A stretch of 55,245 nucleotides of DNA from Paenibacillus sp. Soil750 (GTDB lineage Bacteria; Bacillota; Bacilli; Paenibacillales; NBRC-103111), in assembly GCF_001428045.1 (NCBI RefSeq), contig NZ_LMSD01000020.1, positions 1 to 55,245 of the forward strand, in the 5' to 3' direction. The position numbers and the translations under genes were made by a program. The notes beneath the pieces were generated by a model, which worked only from the letters and a program-made list of their open reading frames with translations, was not told the origin of the DNA and did no database searches. Within the stretch, counting starts at the first letter, position 1. Every line of letters starts with the position of its first letter. Shown one piece after another: positions 49,267-55,245 of the stretch.

Positions 49267-52200
49267 ATGTTTACAAAAGTGCTAATTGCGAACCGTGGAG
49301 CCATCGCTGTGCGTATCGAGCGTACATTGCGCAAACTGGGGGTCCAATCCGTGGCTGTTTATACGGCTGCAGATCAAGATAGTTTACATGTGGATGGAGC
49401 CGATGAAGCCGTGCTGATCGGTGAGGGGCCAGCGAAGTCGAGTTACTTGAATACAGAGCTGATTCTCCAAACGGCGCTCGAAACTGGTGCCCAAGCGATC
49501 CATCCCGGCTATGGCTTCTTGAGTGAGAATGCGGACTTCGCCCGTGCTTGTCGCGAGCATGGCATTGTATTCATCGGACCGACTCCGGAACAAATGGAGA
49601 TGTTCGGACTGAAGCATTCCGCTCGTGAAATTGCCGAACGTGCTGGCGTTCCGATGCTGCCAGGTACTCCGCTAATCACGGAGCTGGAAGAAGCATTAAC
49701 CGAAGCGAAGCGTATTGGCTATCCGGTCATTCTGAAAAGCACAGCAGGCGGCGGTGGTATCGGCATGCGTGTATGTGCAGATGAAGCGACATTGCGCTCT
49801 GCTTACGATGGCGTACGCCATTTGGCCGAAACAAATTTCAAAAACGGAGGCATGTTCCTCGAGAAATATATTGCCCGTGCTCGTCACGTTGAAGTGCAAA
49901 TTTTCGGTAACTCCTTGGGTGAAGTCGTAACTTTGGGTGAACGCGATTGCTCTATCCAACGCCGTAATCAGAAGGTAATAGAAGAAAGTCCTGCTCCGAA
50001 CCTGTCAGATGACGTGCGTGAAGCGATGTTTGCTTCGGCGAAGCGTTTGGCAGCAGAGGTTGGTTACCGAAGTGCGGGAACGGTTGAATACCTTTATGAT
50101 CCAGAAACGTGTGAGTTTTATTTCTTGGAAGTGAACACGCGCCTTCAAGTAGAGCATGGTGTTACAGAGGAAGTACTCGGCATTGACCTCGTGGAGTGGA
50201 TGGTGCGTGAAGCGGCACTTGAGTTGAATGATATTCAATCCCTAATCCGCAAACCTGAAGGCCACAGCATCCAAGCGCGGATCTACGCAGAGGATTGCTT
50301 GCAACAGTTCCGCCCGAGTGCGGGGCAGTTGGATCGTGCTGTGTTCTCAAGCGAAGCTCGTAATGAGACGTGGGTTCGAGATGGTCTAACCGTAACGACA
50401 CTCTACGATCCGATGTTGGCGAAAATTATTGTTCACGGCAAAGACCGCTTAGACGCGATCCATAAACTAGTAGAAGCGCTGGCTGAAACGCGCATGTATG
50501 GGTTAACGACGAATTTGCAGTATGTGCGTGCGCTTTTGCAAGAAGAAGCTTGTTTGAGCGGAAACGTGTACACACAGCTGCTTAACACCTTCGAGCCTAC
50601 GGAAAGAGCGCTAGAAGTCGTCGATGGCGGTATCCAAACGACTGTGCAAGATTTCCCAGGCCGTATCCGCCATTGGGATGTAGGAGTGCCTCCATGCGGA
50701 CCGATGGATCCTTTGTCGTTCCGTATTGGGAATAAATTGCTAGGCAATGCGGACGATGCGCCTGGTCTTGAAATGACCCTGCGTGGCGGTTCCTACAAGT
50801 TCCGCAGTGACATGTGGTTCTGCGTAACCGGTGCCGATATGCAAGCGGAGCTCGAAGGGGAGACGGTTGCTACGTACCGTCCGATGTTTGCATCGAAAGG
50901 GCAAGTGTTAAGCTTTGGCGAAGCCAAAGAAGGCATGCGCACGTATTTGTTAATCGGCGGCGGGCTTGATATGCCGAAGCTTCTAGGCAGCTCATCCACG
51001 TTTACGTTGGGTGGCTTCGGTGGGCATGGCGGACGTGCGCTTCGTACGGGTGATGTGCTTGGTGTTAATGAAGGAGGCGAGAACCGTGTGCAGGACGTGT
51101 TTGAATTAGCCCCAGATCATCGTCCTGGCATGACACGCGAGTGGACGATTGGGGTCGTTCCTGGACCGCATTGTACAGGTGAGTTTTTGCGTACAGAGTA
51201 TCTGGATCAACTGACAGAAACGAGCTGGGAAGTGCATTTTAACTCCTCGCGGACAGGGGTTCGTTTGAAAGGGCCTGCGCCGCTTTGGACACGTGAAGAT
51301 GGCGGGGAAGCGGGACTTCACCCTTCGAATATCCACGATAATGCCTACGCGATCGGTACGCTGGATTTGACAGGCGATATGCCGATTCTGCTTGGGCCTG
51401 ATGGACCGAGTCTTGGTGGATTTGTGTGCCCGGTGACGACGGCATCCGCTGAATTCTGGAAGTTAGGTCAATTGCACCCTGGTGACTCAATCCGTTTCCA
51501 CCTGCTGACGCTGCCAGAAGCTGAAGCACTGCGTGATCTGCAAGAGAGCAACCTGCGTGCGATTGGCGAGGGACATTTTGACCAATTGGTGCATGTGCAG
51601 CTGCCTGCTGTAAATGAGGAGATCACACCGGAATATCCGCGACTTTTCCATGAAGTAGAGAACCGTCGCTTCCCAATCACGATCCGTTGTTGCGGAGATC
51701 AAAACTTGCTCGTCGAATACGGTGAGCTAGAGCTGGATTTGCTGCTGCGCTTCCAAGTGCAGGCTTTGATGCAGGCGATTGTGGAAAGTGGCTCGATTCC
51801 AGTACTTGATCTGACGCCGGGGATCCGCTCTTTGCAAATTCATATTGATCCGTCGCAAATTACGGTGACAGAGGCATGCAAAAAAGTTGTGGAGATCGAC
51901 GCTGCTCTTCCTCCTTTAGAACAGTTCCGTGTGCCATCACGTATCGTGCGCTTGCCTTTGTCATGGGATGATCCAGCAACACAGCTTGCGATCGAGCGTT
52001 ATCAACAGGGTGTACGCCCGGATGCGCCTTGGTGCCCGAGTAACCTTGAATTCATTCAAAGGATTAACGGCCTAGACACCATAGATGAAGTGAAAAAAAT
52101 AGTATATGAAGCGAACTACCTCGTACTAGGGTTGGGTGATGTGTATTTAGGGGCTCCTGTGGCAACGCCGGTTGATCCCCGTCATCGTCTAGTCACAACG

Positions 52201-52890
52201 AAATACAATCCAGCTCGTACATGGACACCAGAAAATGCCGTCGGCATCGGCGGAGCTTACATGTGTGTCTATGGGATGGAGGGTCCAGGTGGCTATCAAT
52301 TCGTAGGACGCACCATTCAAATGTGGAATCGTCTGCGCTCAACGGAGAGCTTTCAGGCGGGTAAGCCTTGGTTGCTGAGATTTTTTGATCAGATTCAATT
52401 CTATGAAGTGAGTGCGGAAGAGCTGCTGCAACTGCGTGAGGATTTCCCTCGCGGACGTTATGAGGCTGACATTCAAGAGACGACGTTTGATCTAGGGGAA
52501 TATCTACAATTCCTAAGTTCTATAGAAGAAACAACGGATACGTTCCGTACCCAGCAGCGTGATGCGTTCAAAGAAGAACGTGAGAGCTGGAAAGCGAAAG
52601 GTCTTGCGGAATATGTCTCCGAGCAGGAGACAGGCGATGCTGCGCCGGAGGATGAGTTACCTGCAGGAACGATCGCTGTGCGTGGTATTATGCCAGGCAG
52701 CGTTTGGAAAGTGTTGGTATCCCAAGGTGAGCAAGTGAAGAAGGGTGACCAACTGGCCATTCTCGAAAGTATGAAAATGGAATTCCCGCAGCACGCACCT
52801 TGTGACGGCTTTGTTTCGATGATTGGCGTTAAGCCTGGCGATCAGGTGCATGCCGGACAATTAATTCTGGGTATCGCACAATCTGCATAA
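49267..52890 (+). CDS. Guanidine/urea carboxylase (biotin-dependent)
   Basis: The protein has about 1207 residues. The biotin carboxylase half (1-450) has 'FTKVLIANRGAIAVRIERTL', 'STAGGGGIGMRV' (ATP loop) and 'FLEVNTRLQVEHGVTE'. A KipA/AHS2-like region (about 454-790) and a KipI/AHS1-like region (about 798-1050) form the carboxyltransferase. The C-terminal biotinyl domain (about 1130-1207) has LESMKMEF with biotinylated Lys1170. It adds CO2 to guanidine (or urea) using ATP. Because it lies with a guanidine-I riboswitch and both deiminase subunits, guanidine is the more likely substrate. GAAGGAG precedes ATG 49267; the open frame to 49192 overlaps the previous gene. Confidence 0.92.
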   Translation: MFTKVLIANRGAIAVRIERTLRKLGVQSVAVYTAADQDSLHVDGADEAVLIGEGPAKSSYLNTELILQTALETGAQAIHPGYGFLSENADFARACREHGIVFIGPTPEQMEMFGLKHSAREIAERAGVPMLPGTPLITELEEALTEAKRIGYPVILKSTAGGGGIGMRVCADEATLRSAYDGVRHLAETNFKNGGMFLEKYIARARHVEVQIFGNSLGEVVTLGERDCSIQRRNQKVIEESPAPNLSDDVREAMFASAKRLAAEVGYRSAGTVEYLYDPETCEFYFLEVNTRLQVEHGVTEEVLGIDLVEWMVREAALELNDIQSLIRKPEGHSIQARIYAEDCLQQFRPSAGQLDRAVFSSEARNETWVRDGLTVTTLYDPMLAKIIVHGKDRLDAIHKLVEALAETRMYGLTTNLQYVRALLQEEACLSGNVYTQLLNTFEPTERALEVVDGGIQTTVQDFPGRIRHWDVGVPPCGPMDPLSFRIGNKLLGNADDAPGLEMTLRGGSYKFRSDMWFCVTGADMQAELEGETVATYRPMFASKGQVLSFGEAKEGMRTYLLIGGGLDMPKLLGSSSTFTLGGFGGHGGRALRTGDVLGVNEGGENRVQDVFELAPDHRPGMTREWTIGVVPGPHCTGEFLRTEYLDQLTETSWEVHFNSSRTGVRLKGPAPLWTREDGGEAGLHPSNIHDNAYAIGTLDLTGDMPILLGPDGPSLGGFVCPVTTASAEFWKLGQLHPGDSIRFHLLTLPEAEALRDLQESNLRAIGEGHFDQLVHVQLPAVNEEITPEYPRLFHEVENRRFPITIRCCGDQNLLVEYGELELDLLLRFQVQALMQAIVESGSIPVLDLTPGIRSLQIHIDPSQITVTEACKKVVEIDAALPPLEQFRVPSRIVRLPLSWDDPATQLAIERYQQGVRPDAPWCPSNLEFIQRINGLDTIDEVKKIVYEANYLVLGLGDVYLGAPVATPVDPRHRLVTTKYNPARTWTPENAVGIGGAYMCVYGMEGPGGYQFVGRTIQMWNRLRSTESFQAGKPWLLRFFDQIQFYEVSAEELLQLREDFPRGRYEADIQETTFDLGEYLQFLSSIEETTDTFRTQQRDAFKEERESWKAKGLAEYVSEQETGDAAPEDELPAGTIAVRGIMPGSVWKVLVSQGEQVKKGDQLAILESMKMEFPQHAPCDGFVSMIGVKPGDQVHAGQLILGIAQSA

Positions 52891-52908
52891 GGGAGAGGTG
52901 AAGAGGTT

Positions 52909-54717
52909 ATGGGAGAGCGAATAGACGGAGAACGAATTAGTAGTGATGAGTTGGAAAAAGAATTGACCCTATCTTACTTGCGTGAAAAGTATGAAGCGGG
53001 CACATTATCGCCACAGGAAGTCATGGCGACCATTGTAGAGCGTTCCATCGCGGATGCTGACATGAACATTTGGATTACGCAGCCGACGATGGATGCGATT
53101 CAGCCGTACTTGGATCGTTTGTCCTCACTTTCCTTGGCAGACGCACCGCTGTGGGGGATTCCCTTCGCAATTAAAGATAACATTGATCTAGCTGGCGTCC
53201 CGACGACCGCAGGCTGCGTAGAATATACGTTCACACCGGATGAACATGCGGGTGTCGTCGAGAGATTGATTGCAGCAGGCGCCATTCCTGTAGGCAAAAC
53301 CAATCTTGATCAGTTCGCGACGGGCCTAGTCGGCGCTCGCAGTCCTTACGGGGACGCGCATAACGCGCTGCGTCCGGAACTGATCAGCGGCGGCTCGAGT
53401 TCTGGCTCAGCCGTCAGCGTAGCCCGTGGCCAAGTGGTTTTCTCGCTTGGCACAGATACAGCAGGCTCCGGCCGTGTGCCGGCAGCGCTGAATCGCCTAG
53501 TCGGCTATAAGCCGAGTCTCGGTGCGTGGCCGACCAAGGGGGTCGTGCCAGCCTGTGCGAGCCTCGACTGTGTCACGGTCTTCGCGCATTCCCTAACGGA
53601 TGCGCTTGTCGTAGACAGCGTGGCACGTGGTATCCACGCGGAAGATCCTTGGTCCCGCAACGTCGTGCGGAAGCCGGCGGGCTTGCCTAAACGAGTGTGT
53701 CTCCCTGCAGGGGAGCTAGATTTCTATGGGCCTTACGCTGCGGAGTACCGCATAGCATGGCTGCGCGCTGTTGAGCAGGTGCGTGAGGTAAGTCGGCGTG
53801 AGGGTATTTTGATTGAAGAGGTAGATGTTGAGTTATTCGCACAAGCTGCGGCGATTTTATATGAAGGTCCATGGGTGGCTGAACGCTGGGCCGATATTGG
53901 ACCATTCATTGAAGCGAATCCTGGTGTAGCTTATCCGGTTACGGAGAAGATATTGCGTTCGGGCGCAGCTGGCGAATATGATGCGGCATCGGTATTTGTA
54001 GCGATGCATAAGCTTCAACAGTATAAGCTGGAAGCTCGAAAGCTGTTGCAGAATGCTGTGCTTGTGATGCCAACTTGTGGAGGCACATGGACGCGAGAGC
54101 AGGTCCTCGCTGACCCGATCAGCACGAATCGCGATATGGGTCGCTACACGAACCATTGCAACCTGCTGGATCTGTGCGCAGTAGCTGTGCCTGCGGGCGA
54201 TGCGGCACCGGAGACGCCTTTTGGGATTACCCTCTTTGCTGTAGCGGAAGAGGAGGGACTGATTTGTGGGGCGGCGGAGTTGTTTGCGGCGGGCGCTGAG
54301 AGCAAAAGTTCAAGAGCGGATAGCGCCGCTGCTGCGCAAACGACGCTCGTGGCGGTTTGCGGGCTGCACATGCGTGGCTACCCGCTGGAGAAACAAATGC
54401 AAGGCTGTGGAGCACGGTTCATCCGGGAGGATGAATCTGCGGCGAAGTACAGCCTTGTGAAGCTGCCGACATCCCCTGCGAAGCCGGGGATGATCAAGCA
54501 ACAGCAGGGTGGCGCAGCCATCCAGCTGGAGATTTGGGAGATGCCGCTCGAGGCATTCGGCGGCTTTGTTGCAGCGATCCCGGCTCCGCTTGGGATCGGC
54601 AAGGTTGAGCTCCGGGATGGCACGGAAGTCCCGGGCTTCGTTTGTGAAGCTTACGCGGCCGAAGATGCGGAAGATGTTACGGCGTTGCGCAGCTGGCGCA
54701 ACGTGGTGCCTTTGTAA
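52909..54717 (+). CDS. atzF: Allophanate hydrolase (amidase family)
   Basis: The protein has about 602 residues. The amidase-signature domain (about 1-460) has Lys89 in FAIKDNIDLAG, the Gly-Gly-Ser-Ser-Ser-Gly-Ser block at 161-167 and probable nucleophile Ser187 in TAGSGRVPA, the Ser-cisSer-Lys triad. The C-terminal domain (about 480-600, 'LVAVCGLHMRGYPLEKQM', 'PAPLGIGKVELRDG') is the one found in AtzF-type allophanate hydrolases. It splits allophanate into two ammonia and two CO2, completing guanidine use as nitrogen source. GGGAGAGGTGAAGAGG precedes the ATG. It is the last gene of the operon. Confidence 0.92.
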   Translation: MGERIDGERISSDELEKELTLSYLREKYEAGTLSPQEVMATIVERSIADADMNIWITQPTMDAIQPYLDRLSSLSLADAPLWGIPFAIKDNIDLAGVPTTAGCVEYTFTPDEHAGVVERLIAAGAIPVGKTNLDQFATGLVGARSPYGDAHNALRPELISGGSSSGSAVSVARGQVVFSLGTDTAGSGRVPAALNRLVGYKPSLGAWPTKGVVPACASLDCVTVFAHSLTDALVVDSVARGIHAEDPWSRNVVRKPAGLPKRVCLPAGELDFYGPYAAEYRIAWLRAVEQVREVSRREGILIEEVDVELFAQAAAILYEGPWVAERWADIGPFIEANPGVAYPVTEKILRSGAAGEYDAASVFVAMHKLQQYKLEARKLLQNAVLVMPTCGGTWTREQVLADPISTNRDMGRYTNHCNLLDLCAVAVPAGDAAPETPFGITLFAVAEEEGLICGAAELFAAGAESKSSRADSAAAAQTTLVAVCGLHMRGYPLEKQMQGCGARFIREDESAAKYSLVKLPTSPAKPGMIKQQQGGAAIQLEIWEMPLEAFGGFVAAIPAPLGIGKVELRDGTEVPGFVCEAYAAEDAEDVTALRSWRNVVPL

Positions 54718-54726
54718 TTGACTGCG

Positions 54727-54762
54727 AAAAGTAGGGAGCGGAGAGCTCCCTACTTTTCTTTC
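54727..54762 (+). terminator. Terminator of the guanidine operon
   Basis: AAAAGTAGGGAGC (54727-54739), loop GGAGA, GCTCCCTACTTTT (54745-54757) and further T-rich DNA. The stem is 13 bp and perfect. Confidence 0.92.
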
Positions 54763-54818
54763 TTTTTCCCTGTTGCGATTGAAAGTAGGCTAGGGAGAAT
54801 AGAAGGAAAGATGCACAT

Positions 54819-54850
54819 TTCAGGTTCGTTTAAGGTCGCGAGCTTATACT
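54819..54850 (+). promoter_or_regulatory. Promoter and direct-repeat site of small RNA copy C
   Basis: TTCAGG (54819-54824) and TTAAGG (54830-54835) lie 11 bp apart; -10 TATACT (54845-54850) follows after nine bases, exactly as in copies A and B. Confidence 0.6.
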
Positions 54851-54857
54851 ATATCTT

Positions 54858-54920
54858 AACCCCCTTTATCATATATAAATGCTAGACACCTGTAGCTTGT
54901 TGCTGCAGGTTCTTTTTTTT
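54858..54920 (+). ncRNA. Putative C-rich small RNA, copy C
   Basis: The RNA of about 63 nt begins AACCCCCUUUAUCAUAUAUAA. Its hairpin ACCTGTAGC (54888-54896) / GCTGCAGGT (54902-54910), loop TTGTT, differs from copies A and B, but base changes on one arm are matched on the other. A nine-base T-run follows at 54912-54920. Confidence 0.6.
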
Positions 54921-55086
54921 GAATATAAAACAATTCAAAACAATGGCAATAATGGAACTATTCCAAAGGGGTTGTAATTGATTTCTAGGCATGGTACATT
55001 AGTCCTCGTTGTTCTGAAGCAGGCAAACACAAATGATGCGAAATGAACTTCTCGACAGACATCGACACCAATCGAAAAAAAAGAAC

Positions 55087-55245
55087 TTGCATTGGTGAAA
55101 CGATCTGTGGTATATTACTTCTCGCTGCTTCGGTAACACGGTAGCGAACGAAAGAAATTGATCTTTGAAAACTGAACAACGAGTGAGTAAGCACAGTCGA
55201 GTAATCGACTATAAAAGAGATTGCAAAATCTCGCTAGCTTCAAAT
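55087..55245 (+). promoter_or_regulatory. rRNA operon promoter and leader
   Basis: -35 TTGCAT (55087-55092), 18 bp and TATATT (55111-55116). Downstream, TTGATCTTTGAAAACTGAACAACGAGTGAG-type sequence (about 55158-55188) is the standard leader upstream of 16S rRNA genes in Bacillales. The 16S gene itself is expected just beyond the window. Confidence 0.85.

Overview
The window looks like chromosome of a Paenibacillus-type, spore-forming, Gram-positive soil or plant-litter bacterium. Evidence: strong AGGAGG-type ribosome sites with frequent GTG and TTG starts, lipoprotein and S-layer-homology (SLH) proteins, a gerA-type germinant receptor operon, many AraC-type regulators paired with CUT1 sugar transporters, and a rRNA-operon leader at the right edge. 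Genus assignment is inference from gene content.

Layout. 1-3.5 kb: the tail of an IS3-family element, a small membrane protein, tRNA-Lys(CUU), an ABC-F ATPase and a spermidine-synthase-like protein. 3.6-10.6 kb: a sugar ABC transporter (two permeases and a binding protein) flanking its own sensor kinase and AraC-type response regulator; both transporter promoters carry the same twin operator at the same spacing. 10.7-15.5 kb: aldo/keto reductase, YbaK-like deacylase, an AraC regulator and a divergent Gfo/Idh oxidoreductase plus IolE-like isomerase pair. 15.5-16.5 kb: about 1 kb without genes, holding nine GGGGTT/AACCCC hexamers and a cluster of hairpins. 17-34.3 kb: a pectin locus with a membrane-bound AraC regulator, two paralogous binding proteins, two permeases, an alpha/alpha-barrel protein, a GH105/GH88 hydrolase, a GH28 polygalacturonase and a 1783-residue SLH-anchored PL9 pectate lyase. 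34.4-40.6 kb: phosphatase, AraC-GyrI regulator, and three small stress-type operons (SRPBCC-EVE-MarR; DoxX and DODA dioxygenase; DUF3052-SRPBCC-ArsR), most with clear operators on their promoters. 40.7-44.4 kb: germinant receptor A, B and C subunits. 44.5-54.7 kb: a lone Gfo/Idh oxidoreductase, then a guanidine island with two divergent guanidine-I riboswitches, an APC permease on one side and carboxyguanidine deiminase subunits, guanidine/urea carboxylase and allophanate hydrolase on the other. The window ends in a rRNA operon leader just before the expected 16S gene.

The most unusual signal is a family of three near-identical small transcription units (about 11797-11858, 36203-36265, 54858-54920). 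Each has an 11-bp-spaced TTMAKS/TTAAGG activator-like direct repeat, a -10 box at a fixed distance, a 5' unpaired ACCCCCUUU motif complementary to ribosome binding sites, and a terminator hairpin whose stem pairs covary between copies. They look like a multicopy regulatory small RNA family. A second signal is a dispersed family of intergenic hairpins (core TGGA-loop-TCCA) whose outer arms change together between copies.
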